64,000 nt of DNA from Chrysophaeum taylorii (GCA_029834535.1 JAQMWT010000130.1:1-64000); one strand, 5' to 3'. Positions 44,600-55,060 are shown, counted from the stretch's first letter. Translations and numbers: made by a program. Notes: generated from the sequence alone by a model not told the origin.

Positions 44600-46156
44600 T
44601 TCGAGAGCAAAGGAAGGCGTGGGCGAGAGCTACTTAGGGCACGACCAAGACGACGACTGTCTGTGAAGGTGCCAGCGAACGAACGAACGAACGAACGAAC
44701 AGGCGTGTCCAGGCAGGCGAGTCCAGGACAGCCCCAGACGGGAATGGGTTATAGCCAGGCAACCTGATTCCCGCAGCAGCATCACGAGATGTCTTCTTGC
44801 AATGTCCCTAACAGCGCAGCAGGCGTCGCGGAAGCCAGTGCCTTGGATGGATGGACACCGAGTTCTCGCGATCGATCGATCACCAGGCGGCGGCTCAAAA
44901 TCGTCCGCGGCCCCGCCTTCGAGAGCCTGCCCAACAACTCCAGAGTTGTTCCGCCAGAGCCGTAGAAGCCGGCCTGGGGCGAAGGCGTCCGTGCGGCGTC
45001 CTTGGGATTCCCAATTTTTCGCTGGACCGACCTCGCGGAGGTCCTGGAGACTCGCGATCTCGTCGGTGCCCTTCGGCGAATCGCTGAAAGGCCCCGAGCG
45101 AAGAAGAAGAAGCAAAGTGCGTGCCTAATAACGTGGCGCCCTGCTCGATAGCGTGCCGGCGCCGAAGGATGCGAGAATAGTCGGTTTTGTTGTCTAGAGC
45201 CCTCCGGCTTTCGAGCGAAGGAATCCGGGGCCGAACGATGCGGCAAGATGACCCTACCGCTGCGCCTGCTGCGATCGAGGCTGACCCTGTTCCATCTTTT
45301 AGTCTCGGCTTCCGTCGCGGCGGTCAAGTTGCCTTTGCTTCCAGACAACAACGAGGGCACCCACCATCTACGACGACGACGCCGCGGTGACTCCACGGTG
45401 GTGAGCGAGCCGTTCTGCTGGTCTGTCGTGCAGGGCGTGGCCAACGAGCCTTCATACATCACCAGTCGTACGGCAGGGAGTCGACGAGATAGACTTTGCA
45501 GCAGCGAATTGCCCGGTCGCGCCTCTCGGACCTCCGCGTCGAACTCGGCTTCGTTCCACAGCCGTCTCTACGCGCTGCAGACAGCCGGAAGGGATAACCT
45601 TCAGCGAATCCCGAAGGCGCTGCGATGATTTCTTCGCTGACCGGGTCAACCAACTCATCGAGACCATCCGCATGGGCCGGCCCCAACGAGAAAAAAAAAT
45701 AATCGGCTGACCTTGAGAAGAACGCCTTCGCCGTCGATTCGCTACATGCGGCAAGGACCTCAACTTCGCCCCGTGCTCCATCCTTCCTCCTTGCCGCCGA
45801 CACCAGGGCCCAAGGCAATGAGTCGATTTACGATGCCCCTTGGACGTGAAGATCAAAGGACCTTTCGAGCCATAGCGAGCCAGAACTGCGGTCCCGTTCA
45901 GCGACGGCTGGAAGCGGGTACGAGCTGGTGCCGAGATCCTGTACGCAGCTTTGGGGGCGACGAGTACAGCAAACGGCTGCTTGACCGGCCGGCTTAGTTT
46001 CTCGACTTGCGATTTGACTCCTTTCTTTTGAAAGCGCGGACATCTTGCCGAGTTATGGGACTTTTTTGAAGTGGATTATTAGGCAAAGTAAAAAAATGTA
46101 GTGGTCACGAAACCCGCTCTTATTAAAGGCGAAGCCTCGGTCCACTTAATACAAGA
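44600..46156. other. Overlapping open frames, no recognised gene
   Basis: Minus frames at 44782-45462 (226 codons) and 45452-45856 have a few plausible segments (DGLDELVDPVSEEIIAAPSGFAEGYPF near 45590-45670) but no domain I know, and the protein-like signal moves between frames. A CGAA array is at 44675-44700. Possibly another decayed gene read on the minus strand. Confidence 0.3.
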
Positions 46157-47116
46157 CAAGTGCAGGCCAGTAAGTTCACCTACTCCCAATCTCTAACCCC
46201 AGTAAGTTCGGCGTAAACCCACTCGTGCTCACATCCACTCACCCCACTCTCCTTTGAGCTCGTCGCTCTCACCCCGCCAATCTAAGCTGCTTTTATCCGC
46301 ACACGTCGCTATCCTTTGCGTTTACTCTAAAAACCCCAGTAAGCTCACTTGGTCTCAGTAAGTTCACCTGGTCACTAAGTTCACCTAGTTCCAATCTCCA
46401 ACCCCAGTAAGTTCACCTGGTTCCAGTAAGTTCACCTGGTCCCAGTAAGTTCACCTACAGTGCGCGTGTAGACGCCGGGAGGGGGCTTATCGGTATTGCG
46501 CAGCACGTGTGAGGTAGGGTGGAGTCGTCGACTCAGAAGAGCATATTCTCGGGGTTGCCGATCGACAGAGAGCCACGTAGAGCTGGACGTGACAGAAGAC
46601 GGGCTTGTGGGCAAGAGGACGCCGACCTCGCGGGGCGTCTGGCCCTGGCTCTTGGTGATCGTTTGGCGTCGGCGGGCCTTACGGGATACAGGTTGGAGGA
46701 GCCTCGGTGACAACGACACGATCGATCATGTATCTGGTACCGTTGCAGTGGCCGTGCGACGGGTCGAGGTTGCGAAGACTTTAAGCTCGCGATCAAAGTC
46801 AGCATGCCGTTGGTTGTCAGGGAGTTGAAAACTCGACTGTAAAGAGCGAGGCGTCGGCTTCCGACCCAACCTAGTCGGGCGAAAAGAACTCCGACGCCTC
46901 GTCTTCGGGGAAAAAAGGCCGCGGTCATGCGCGCGTTGTCAGCATCGACAACATCGTTTCGACGGGGCGTGAGAATGGCGCGCTGAAAGAGCCGCCGCGG
47001 GTCGTGGAAATAGTCTGCGAGGTCGCCGTAGACGGCTTGGAGGATCACTGTCTGGCTCTCGCTTCTACCTGATCCTTACTCTCGCGCCAACCTGATCCTT
47101 ACCCTAAATCGAGGGA
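46157..47116 (-). mobile_element. Helitron fragment, copy 2
   Basis: About 960 bp, same orientation and ends as 34083-35065 (CAAGTGCAGGCCAGTAAG on the left, AAATCGAGGGA on the right). It has the same helicase segments (DPRRLFQRAILTPRRNDVVDADN near 46937-47006; NLDPS-G-CNGTRYMID near 46725-46780) and the same subterminal array at 46157-46460. Frame changes differ from copy 1, so each decayed separately or was mobilised in a broken state. Confidence 0.8.
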
Positions 47117-47123
47117 CAAACAA

Positions 47124-47158
<35 letters not shown>
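47117..47158. repeat. (CAGA)n tail-like microsatellite
   Basis: CAAA and CAGA tetramers like those that terminate the LINE copies; sits directly at the Helitron edge. Confidence 0.9.
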
Positions 47159-47374
47159 TCTGTCGATTAGTAGTTAGGACAGGGTCTTACAGCAGCAGTG
47201 GACACTGCCACGTGGCCGTGAAAAGCGCCGCCAAGAATAGGTACCGATTGTTCTTCGAATTCGACTTTATCTTCGACAAGTGCGAGGTCGGTATTCTAAA
47301 CACGATTGAAATGCAACAATGTGTCAGATCGACATGCATTGTGTGTTGTTCTTGCTAACATTGCCCTTTGTTGT

Positions 47375-47860
47375 ATGAGAAAAAAAAAAACTTCTGCAAA
47401 CAAAGTTCAAGCAAGGTTCTTCTCTATGTTCCGAGCAGATGATCGTATCTGACGACGAGGAGGAGGAGAAGTGCGCGACCGTCGCACCACCTGTGTGCGG
47501 CCTCCGCGCCTTAGTTCGGCATCGCGGCGTCGAGCGGTCAGGGATCATAACCCGCACGGCGATGCGCGGGGCGACGGGGACGGTCGAAATCTTCCTCGAT
47601 GACGGCAACGATTCCAGCGCGACGAGCGTCGTTGTCCCCTGGCCAACGGACCTCCTCCGCGTTCCTCCTTGATTCCTCCACGAGTTGCTCTCTCGAGCGA
47701 CCAAAGAGCTCTTGATTTAGCGTCGCCACCCATGCGCTCCCTCTCCCCACAAGCTGAGCTGGGATTTTTTTTTTTTTTTTTTACCACTGAAAAAAATGAC
47801 GGAATCTTTTTTTGAATCGCAGCAACGGAAGAAAAGACAGTTGTAATAATTATTATTAGG
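47375..47860 (+). repeat. Duplicated block, copy 1 (Tudor-like ORF and flank)
   Basis: Shares its 5' flank (CTTCT...CAAAGTTCAAG), the ORF and a 3' decayed flank with 50570-50940. It also carries GAATCGCAGCAACGGAAGAA (47814) that matches the MPV17 5' flank at 51806. Confidence 0.7.
47439..47672 (+). CDS. Small Tudor-like protein, copy 1
   Basis: A 77-codon frame: an acidic start (VSDDEEEEK), then a segment reading LRALVRHRGVERSGIITRT and GATGTVEIFLDDGND, ending VVVPWPTDLLRVPP. The pattern VRYRG...GKI...GT-DI-YDDG...LR is that of single Tudor-type barrels common in protist proteins. Those usually bind methylated residues or act as small interaction modules, but binding here is not shown. Copy 2 is at 50629-50874. 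The difference in the acidic run between copies is a multiple of three, and most of the core is unchanged, arguing for coding function. It could be an exon of a longer gene, since CCGAGCAG before the ATG looks like a splice acceptor. Confidence 0.5.
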   Translation: MIVSDDEEEEKCATVAPPVCGLRALVRHRGVERSGIITRTAMRGATGTVEIFLDDGNDSSATSVVVPWPTDLLRVPP

Positions 47861-47984
47861 GTTGTAAAAGAGAGCTTGAAGCAATACCCTAGCCAACGCG
47901 AAACGAGAAACCCTCGTGTGTGTGTAGGAAACAAAAGAAGCTCGCGGCAAGAGACTGCCAGGGCGCTAATTCGGGTGGGTGGAG
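47673..47984. other. Spacer with T run
   Basis: Contains a T18 run at about 47766-47783 and the 47814-47845 block shared with the MPV17 5' flank; no gene seen. Confidence 0.45.
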
Positions 47985-49050
47985 GGCACCATCGTATGGG
48001 CCAGTGCAAACGACGTGCAACTTACTGGGGGTGGTCCGCTCCCTGGCTCCGCTGCTCCATCTGATCGCACTGTTGTCGATCTTGCGCTCGCTGTTGGTTC
48101 GTCGCGCGCTTCAAGACATAACTCCACGCGGACGCTGCCGGCCTTGTTGGGCCCGATTTTTTTCGGGCCGATCGCGCCATGGCAGGTATCATCCGTGGTG
48201 ACGTTGCCTCGTGCGTGTTCGAACGGCCACCTGCGCATAGTTGAGGTGCAAGACACGGACGGTGATAACGCGCTCGTCTTTGAATTGGAATCCCAGACGT
48301 ATCAACAACGCGAGCCGCAGCCAGGTACAGCTGACGCTAGATTCGCAGGGGTTTGGTACGAGGGTCGTATCCACGGTGTCACGGGCCGCGGCAGACACGC
48401 ACGCATCCTTTTTTGCGCTGGCGGTGACCACCACCCTTTGACCTCCAAAGGCTGCGCGACCGTTTCGCGTGCTCCCGTATGATTTGTCAATTGACTGGGA
48501 TCCTGCAGCATGGTTTGTCCCGAAAGCCACGGCCGTTACGGTCTCTTGCGTCGGTATGCGTCGCCTTCCCGTGTTCAAAACGCCGCCGCTCCGCTGGCGA
48601 GTTTCATCGGGAGGGAACCAAACTCTCTTTGCCGTTAAGTCCCGCTGCAACGCGCAACGAAATTACTCGTTTCCATATATACGCCGCCGCCGCGCATCCA
48701 ACTCCGCCTCCAGCGTCCTCCACTCTCCCCCCGACCTCGGTTCAGGCACATACGCTGCCGACTGTCGCCGCCCAGTTTCGTATGTGGGCAACGCCTCGTT
48801 CTGCGCTTGATGGCCGTGGTCCTAGACCGCCCGTCGATCATCTCCACGTGGCCAGTGACGGATCCGTGTCCAAAGGTGAGGGCGGAGCTGCTGTAGCCAT
48901 TTTCGATCCTTTGGCCCCTCGCCTCTACACTTTCGCTTTGCGGGTCGCTCCCGGTCCTGGAACTCTATCTGCGTATCGTGCTGACACACACCCCCCCCCT
49001 CTTACCAGTCGACATTTAAAGACAAACAGACAGACAGACAGACAAACAGA
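47985..49050 (+). mobile_element. LINE fragment with RNase H domain and CAGA tail
   Basis: Near 48838-48960 the frame reads DHLHVASDGSVSKGEGGAAVAIF and then FALRVAPGPGTLSAY, an RNase H1-type start (DGS motif) as found at the end of many LINE polyproteins. The 3' end (CTTACCAGTCGACATTTAAAGACAAACAGACAGAC, about 48998 on) is the terminus shared by the other LINE copies. The upstream part to 47985 has a frame with VWYEGRIHGVTGRGRHARILF (about 48345-48410), faintly Tudor-like. Broken by frame changes and internally shortened relative to copies with the GLVFGAFGEAS domain. Confidence 0.6.
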
Positions 49051-49069
49051 TGTTTGTCCTTACTACTAG

Positions 49070-49263
49070 TCGACTGCTAAGAGGGGGGTGTGTGTGGGGA
49101 GCATGAAGGATGTGGGTGGGTTTGTGGGGTATGAGAGGATATGTGCCTGACGGGCGGAGATAAGTACGCGGGACCTAGTCGGGGTCATCGCCGAGGCGTG
49201 GGGCAGGCGAAGAGCGGACCAAGGGCCCCGCCTTGGTAGGTCGTACGCATGCTGCCGCCGGAC
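49070..49263 (-). mobile_element. LINE 3' end, 5'-truncated (inverted)
   Basis: Reverse complement of the terminal part of 35224-35744 (CTAAGAGGGGGGTGTGTG through CATGCTGCCGCCGGACGT). It lies head to head with the tail of 47985-49050. Confidence 0.7.
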
Positions 49264-49440
49264 GTGTTTGTCTTTAAATGTCAACTGCTAAGAGGGGGGT
49301 GTGTGTGGGGCATGAAGGATGTGGGTGGGTTTGTGGGGTATGAGGGATGTGCCTGACGGGCGGAGATAAGTACGCGGGACCTAGTCGGGGTCATCGCCGA
49401 GGCGTGTGGCAGGCGAAGAGAGGACGGGCCCCGCCCGTAG
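49264..49440 (-). mobile_element. LINE 3' end, second inverted copy
   Basis: Begins at GTTTGTCTTTAAATGTCAACTGC, the LINE terminus, and carries the same GGGGTGTGTG...GGGACCTAGTCGGGG sequence as 49070-49263 before stopping at the Helitron edge. Confidence 0.7.
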
Positions 49441-49446
49441 TGTTTG

Positions 49447-50438
49447 TCCCTCGATTTAGCGTAAGGATCAGGTAGGCCCGCGAGTCAGACATTGATCCTC
49501 CAAGCCGTCTACGGCGACCTCTCAGACTATTTCCACGACCCGCGGCGGCTCTTTTAGCCAGCGCGCCATTCTCACGCCCCGTCGAAACGATGTTGTCGAT
49601 GCTGACAACGCGCGCATGAATGACCGCGGCCTTTTTTTCCCGGAGACGAGGCGTCGGAGTTCTTTTCGGCCGACTAGGTTGGGTCGGAAGACGACGCCTC
49701 GCTCTTTACAGTCGAGTTTTCGACTCCCTGACAACCAACGGCATGCTGACTTTGATCTCGAGCGTAAAGTCTTCGCAACCTCGACCCGTCGTACGGCCAC
49801 TGCAACGGCACCCGATACATCATCGATCGTGTCCTTGTCACCGAGGCTCCTCCAACCTGTATCCCTTAAGCCCCGCCGACGCCAAACGATCAACAAGAGC
49901 CAGGGCCAGACGCCCCGCGAGGTCCGCGTCCTCTTTGCCCACAAGCCCGTCTTCTGTCACGTCCAGCTCTACGTGGCTCTCTGTCGATCGGCAACCCCGA
50001 GGATATCCTCTTCTTGGTCGACGACTCCACCCTACTCCACACGTGCTCCACAATACCGATAAGCCCCCCCTCCCGGCATCTACGCGCGCACTGTAGGTGA
50101 ACTTACTGGAACCAGGTGAACTCGCGGAGGTTAGAGATTGGGACTAGGTGAATATAGTGACCAGGTGAAGTTACTGGGACCAGGTGAACTTACTGGGGTT
50201 TTTAGGGTAAACTCAAAGGTTAGCGGCGTGTGCGGATCAAAGCAGAGCTTAGATTGGCGGAGGCGAGAGCGACGAGCTCGAAGGAGTGGTGTGAGCACGA
50301 AAGGGTTTACGCCGAACTTACTGGGGTTAGAGATTTGGACTAGGTGAACTTACTGGGACCAGGTGAACTTACTGGGACGAGACCTGAACTTACTGGGGTT
50401 AGAGAGTGGGACTAGGTGAACTTACTGGCCTGCACTTT
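49447..50438 (+). mobile_element. Helitron fragment, copy 3 (inverted)
   Basis: About 992 bp in the opposite orientation to copies 1 and 2: TCCCTCGATTTAGC at 49447, helicase segments (FDSLTTNGMLTL near 49727-49763; TINKSQGQTPREV near 49889-49927; HVQLYVAL near 49958-49981), then the subterminal array from about 50095 to GGCCTGCACTT. The QGQT and QLYVAL motifs are the classic last two Pif1 helicase motifs of Helitrons. Frames shift; the piece is dead or non-autonomous. Confidence 0.82.
50095..50438 (+). repeat. Subterminal array of about 19-bp units in Helitron copy 3
   Basis: GACCAGGTGAACTTACTGG-like units with GGGGTTAGAGATTGGGACTA spacers, ending GGCCTGCACTT; equivalent to 34083-34435. Confidence 0.85.
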
Positions 50439-50569
50439 TCGACATTTAAAGACATAAATGTTATTTTTTGAGTTTTCGGGAAAACGGCTCCTGTGAGAAG
50501 GACCAATAAATACATAGTGTACTTTTCATTATATTATCTGTACAATTTAATTGTATTGTATTCAATGTC

Positions 50570-50940
50570 ATAAAAAAAAGGTCTTCTTTAGACAAAGTTC
50601 AAGGCGATAAGTTGATCGTGGCGATAAAATGATCGTATCTGACGAGGAGGAGGAGGAGGAGGAGGAGAAGACGCGCACGACCGTCGCACCACCTGTGTGC
50701 GGCCTCCGCGCCTTGGTTCGGCATCGCGGCGTCGAGCGGTCAGGGATCATAACCCGCACGGCGATGCGCGGGGCGACGGGGACGGTCGAAATCTTCCTCG
50801 ATGCCAGCGATGAATCCATCGCGACAAGCATCGTAGTCCCCTGGCCAACGGACCTCCTCCGCTTTCCTCCTTGAGATACCTCTCTTGTGGTCTCGAGGTG
50901 ATTGATTTCGCCACCGACGCCCTCTGTGCATAGCACCACT
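50570..50940 (+). repeat. Duplicated block, copy 2 (Tudor-like ORF and flank)
   Basis: Counterpart of 47375-47860. Homology continues after the stop as a decayed flank (CTCTTGTGGTCTCGAG / CTCTCTCGAGCGACC). Confidence 0.7.
50629..50874 (+). CDS. Small Tudor-like protein, copy 2
   Basis: An 81-codon frame: VSDEEEEEEEEK, then the same core as copy 1 (LRALVRHRGVERSGIITRT, GATGTVEIFLD) and IVVPWPTDLLRFPP. The acidic run is longer by a whole number of codons. The changes around FLDASDES and the end alter amino acids but keep the frame. Role as for 47439-47672: a possible Tudor-type interaction module, not proven. It lies about 1 kb upstream of the MPV17-like gene on the same strand. Confidence 0.5.
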   Translation: MIVSDEEEEEEEEKTRTTVAPPVCGLRALVRHRGVERSGIITRTAMRGATGTVEIFLDASDESIATSIVVPWPTDLLRFPP

Positions 50941-50982
50941 CTTAAACTAGACCCTAGGTTCAACAATTGACGGGCTGTCTTT

Positions 50983-51846
50983 TTAATGCAACGTAACGTA
51001 ACGTAACGTAACGTAACGACACCGCGGCGTCGTTGTCGAAGGGGGTCTTGCCGCGCCGCGCCGCCTCTCGCAGGTCTTCGATCGGCATCTGCGCCTCTCC
51101 TTCGGCGCGGCTTCGTTTTCCTGTGGCGCGCGGACGAGCGAGTTGGAGAGCTTTGACGGTGTTTTTGCGTTGGCGTCTCCGAGCATCACACTTCGCACCA
51201 CCGTCAATGGCTGGTCGCAAAGGCCTGTGATGACGAAGCGCAAGGGGTCGGTTTGTAGTTTGTTGTCACGCACGACTTGCTTCGCTTCACGGGTCGACGT
51301 TTCGGCTCGCTGGAAATCTAGGCGGATGATTCTCGACTCTGCCTGGATCGTCGTTGTCGAAAAAAACGTCGGGGATGTGATGAGTTTGGTTCGTGCGCTT
51401 GTCCTGACCGATGATGAGCACGCCGCATCCTCGACTGATCGCTCGAAGGTTCGCGCGTTGGTTATTAAACGCAGGTCGATCGCACGTGGTTCGTCTCGGA
51501 GCTCGCGAGCAGCACCCCCACGAAGGTACTCGACGGCGACGCCCGGCTCTCCTGGCGGTCTTTGACGAAGACATCGCGGAGGACTCGTAGGAGGTCTTTG
51601 GCATATATATCCGGTGACGTGCCACCGCATCGCGACTCGCTGAACGCGGGCGAGCATGACAAACTGTCCGGGTCCATCTCGAGGCTTGTGGAAGATAGGC
51701 TGCCGCAAGATCGTTCTCCTTAGCGCCAGGCAAAAGGTGGTGGAACACCATGCGGTCATCGAAACAGCTGAGGGATTTTTTATTCCGTTGTCCCTTTTGT
51801 TGGTTGAATCGCAACGGAAGAAAGACAGTTGACATAATAAGGGCAA
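50983..51846 (-). other. 287-codon open frame, coding strand uncertain
   Basis: A long minus frame; its middle looks protein-like (TKLITSPTFFSTTTIQAESR, then RDNKLQTDPLRFVITGLCDQ, then PLTVVRSVMLGD at 51170-51450). However, a plus frame at 51143-51565 over the same DNA is also open and has natural codon choice. No family is recognised for either. The left end runs into the CGTAA array (50988-51018). Present in the copy-2 flank only, not between the equivalent blocks of copy 1. Confidence 0.35.
50988..51018. repeat. (CGTAA)n microsatellite
   Basis: About six CGTAA pentamers. Confidence 0.95.
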
Positions 51847-51887
51847 GATTTGTGTTCAGGCACCATCACTTCAATCGAGGGCAAGGG

Positions 51888-52433
51888 ATGTTGTTGTTAT
51901 CCTTGTTCGTATGTGCGTCCGTCACGAGCGCGCTTGGCCCCATCGAGCTGTACGCCAAGCAGCTGCGGTCGTCGCCGGTCTTGACGAAGAGTGCAACCTC
52001 GGCGACCGTATTTGCTTTGTCGGACGCGTGCGCCCAAACCCTAGAAGGGAGCTGGTCGCTGCAGCGGTTCGCGATGACGTCAGCCATTGGTGGGTGTTAC
52101 TTCGGGCCGGCGGCGCATTTTTGGTACGAAGCATTATCGCGGCTCGTGCCGCGGAATTCGTTGCCGTGGGTCGCCTTCAAGGCTATCCTCGGCCAAATAT
52201 TTTTCGGTCCGTTGGTGACCTGCGCTTTCTTCGCGAGCGCGTGCATCCAAACGCAGAGCTCCTTCCCAGCGAAGGTCAAGGCCGACCTCCTCGACGTCCA
52301 GCTGACGGGCCTCGCCTACTGGCCCTTTGTCGATATGCTCTGCCTCTCCCTCATACCTGTTCCCTACATACCGGTGGCCATTAACTTAGCCTCGTTCCTC
52401 TGGACCATATTCCTCTCCCTTCGATCGCGATAG
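51888..52433 (+). CDS. MPV17/PMP22-family membrane protein
   Basis: 181 residues from the ATG at 51888. It was chosen over the ORF's first ATG (51750) because it starts a clean hydrophobic leader (MLLLSLFVCASVTSALG) followed directly by the family's usual N-terminus (YAKQLRSSPVLTKSATSATVFALSDACAQ, residues about 21-49 in two halves). Later come HFWYEALSRLVP, ILGQIFFGPLVTCAFF and the C-terminal signature YWPFVDMLCLSLIPVPYIPV with LWTIFLSLRSR at the end. The family are four-helix proteins of mitochondrial, peroxisomal or plastid membranes, possibly channels. Length is normal for the family (170-200). The leader suggests targeting to the secretory route or a complex plastid. No intron. It nearly abuts a convergent frame at 52435. 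Confidence 0.85.
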   Translation: MLLLSLFVCASVTSALGPIELYAKQLRSSPVLTKSATSATVFALSDACAQTLEGSWSLQRFAMTSAIGGCYFGPAAHFWYEALSRLVPRNSLPWVAFKAILGQIFFGPLVTCAFFASACIQTQSSFPAKVKADLLDVQLTGLAYWPFVDMLCLSLIPVPYIPVAINLASFLWTIFLSLRSR

Positions 52434-52434
52434 A

Positions 52435-52833
52435 CTAGCTAGACGAGGTGCTGCTGCGACATCTAGAAGGATCTACTATCTCTTTAAGAGACATAACGCT
52501 CCCCGTGCGTGCTTGCTTGCCAGCGGCGATCATGTCGCGCCGGGTTCTGGTCTGGTCTTCTTCTTTCGCGGCGCGCGCGTCTTCCACCGGATCGAAATTG
52601 TAGCCAGCATCCCGTTTCTTGGGCGAAACCTTTCTGTCGCTTGTATAACTTACTTGAATAATCGGGCGCTGCAGTAGTATGCCGATGGTTGGAAGGACCT
52701 CCGAGCTGTTCCGAAACACGCGTCCCACTAGCACAGCCACTTCGGCGGTGAATCCGGCAGGCTGGATCAGGCCCGGGCAGTCTTCTTTCTCCTCGTTGAC
52801 AACAACAACAACAACAACAACATGGCACGACAC
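52435..52833 (-). CDS. Hypothetical protein, probable 3' exon
   Basis: A minus frame whose second half looks genuine: IQPAGFTAEVAVLVGRVFRN, then YNFDPVEDARAAKEEDQTR and TGSVMSLKEIVDPSRC before the stop at 52435-52437, one base from the MPV17 stop. The first residues after the ATG are a Val run coded by a GTT array, which is more likely intron or UTR, with a plausible splice acceptor (TCAACGAG) just before EKEDCPG. Upstream exons may lie at 52840-53070 (VEDVLSRSHVISFIQASSLQ). No known domain. Confidence 0.4.
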   Translation of the reverse strand: MSCHVVVVVVVVNEEKEDCPGLIQPAGFTAEVAVLVGRVFRNSSEVLPTIGILLQRPIIQVSYTSDRKVSPKKRDAGYNFDPVEDARAAKEEDQTRTRRDMIAAGKQARTGSVMSLKEIVDPSRCRSSTSSS

Positions 52834-52839
52834 GACAGT

Positions 52840-55020
52840 CAGTAGGTTGCGGCATTACCTCCTCCTTTCCTCGGCTCTCGAAAAAAAAAAAAAAAGTCCG
52901 TCGTTGTTGCTTTTGCTTGTTGGCTTCTTCTTAGACCGTGGACATCTTCTACCGACAACTGGTTCTTGTTTTGAAGAGAGCTAGCTTGGATAAAGGAGAT
53001 GACGTGGGACCGCGAGAGAACATCCTCCACGCCGCCGGCCGGCCACACGATGGATGATGGTGACGGCAATTGGTACGCCCGTCGTGTTGTCTACCTAAGA
53101 GGAGCGCACGAGAAGAACTGCCGCCGCTTCTTTCTTTAGAGACCTCCTCGGGACACTTGACTTTGAGCTTTTCTTCTGGAGTCAATCTCCCGCGACATCG
53201 AATATGCAATCGCGGGCATCATATCTAGCGAAAGCCATGTGGACGGTCTTCTTCGGAAAGCCGCCGTGAAAAAAAAACGACAACATCGTTGCTCAAGCGC
53301 TTCTTCGGGTCACACGCAGCAAGCGTCGTCGCACCGGATGAGGCCACACGCTGCCTCGACGCCGAAGCGAAACGTCCTCGCAGACACAGCCATCCTGGCA
53401 TCGATACCAGGAGTCTGACGCGCGTAGAGTTGGTCCCTCGCTCCTTCCCAGCCTCCTGCAGAGGCTTTGCGCTTCGACACCGAAGCCGAACCGTCGGCGA
53501 AATTGATCACCTACCAGCCTCCTTGGGGTCGACTTCGCGCGAGGGCTGGTATTCGATTCGATGATGGCCCGGGCCAGCAAGGCAAAACTGCTGCGTTTAA
53601 AGTTCGGGCCGTCGTGGATGGATGGACAGTCCAGAAGAGGCGGATGCGTTGAAGCAGCTTGCACCCTTGCGGCGGCGACTGGCGTGGTTGTCCGAACTGG
53701 CCGACCTACTCCGCGGGGTGTGAGCTCCTCGTCCAGCATCTTCACCCGCTCGAAAAACGAATCCTCCTCGGTCTGGAGGCCGCACTCGAAGATCATGACG
53801 AAGGAGCTGAATCCTGTCCGTGAACGAACTCGGCGATCTCTCTCAAGTCGGGGGCTATGCATGCTCTCGGTGCTGATTGTCACGCGTGCGACAATGATTG
53901 CAGACCATAGTTGAAGCCGCCGTCGAGGCATCTTTTTTTTTTTTGCTGCGGGACTTTCTTGGTGTTGGCCGAGCGTCGCGAATTAAACCCGAGGAAGGAA
54001 GAACCTATCTTGCCGCAGAGAATATATATATCTCAAGGAGGCAGGACGCGGTTGAAGGGCACGTACTTGTGGCCGCCCTTTCGGTTCTGGTGGCGCCAGA
54101 AAGATGTGGCGCACTTATAGAATAAAAGCTTTCGGCCCCGATTCTTCGCGAAATATCGCCCACTCCACCAGCGAGTTCTCTCTCCTCGACCTCCGTCAGC
54201 AGCGACTGGTCCCGACAAACGTGTAGCTCGGTCGAACGACACGTTCCCCGCCGATCATCGAGCTGCCGCCACGATCATTCCAAGCGGGGTTCTTCGACAA
54301 GCACGTCCATCGCTTCGAATCCTCCCGGCAGTATACCAAGGCCTTCGCGCGTTTGACCTAGGACTGCGACTTTTCGCACAGCCAAGGCTCAGACTGCCAA
54401 GGATTCAACCGACGCATGCGGGCTTCCCTCGATGAATCAACCCAAATCCGCGTTTAGCTACGCGTCGTATTCTGCTTCCTCAACTCTTGGTCGCCACAGC
54501 ACTTGGCGGCGCCGACCCGCGTCAGGTTTTTTTGACTTGGTAGCAATAACGCCTCCCTCGTTGACCCCACCACCGTCTCGACACCCTTGCACATTTATAC
54601 CCCAGCTCCAGCGTGCTCTAACCTCTCGGGGGGCCCCTGCACTCCAGCGACTTGCGGCCACTTTTTTTCCCATCGCCGACGGCGATGCGATACTCGTCGG
54701 GCAACGGCGTCCTCCTCGTGGGATCGCTTCTCGACTACGTTCATCAGCTCGTGGCCCAGCTCCCCCTCAAATACAATACTACCGGTGCTGGGCCGAGATG
54801 TGTGCCCGATACTTTGGGCGGGACCCCTCTCCTGGTCGTTCGGGGCACTCGCATTCTGAGCACTGATGTCGGTCGTTCTCGTTTCGACGTCCTAGGCAAG
54901 CAACCCGCTTAGTTCTCGCGCACCTCAACCTTCGCAACCGCGGAGGAGCGCGGACCACCACCCGGCACGACCGACTACCCATCTACCCCCCCCCACAACG
55001 CACCAATCCCCCGATTCAAA
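52840..55020. other. Coding-like fragments, no recognised gene
   Basis: Possible upstream exons of the 52435 gene on the minus strand (52840-53260, e.g. HMAFARYDARDCIFDVAGD near 53200-53255). A minus frame at 53293-53931 contains FECGLQTEEDSFFERVKMLDEELTP (about 53720-53790, helical). A plus frame near 53940-54118 contains RTYLAAENIYISRRQDAVEG. Protein-like signal shifts between frames and strands, and nothing matches a family I know. Confidence 0.3.
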
Positions 55021-55060
55021 ACGAGGGTTTGTGTTATATTGAGCAAGCAAGACCATTATT

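Noticed and set aside
49522-49944. 140-codon minus frame in Helitron copy 3
   Set aside because: Antisense to the helicase motifs of the plus strand, which are the recognisable reading.
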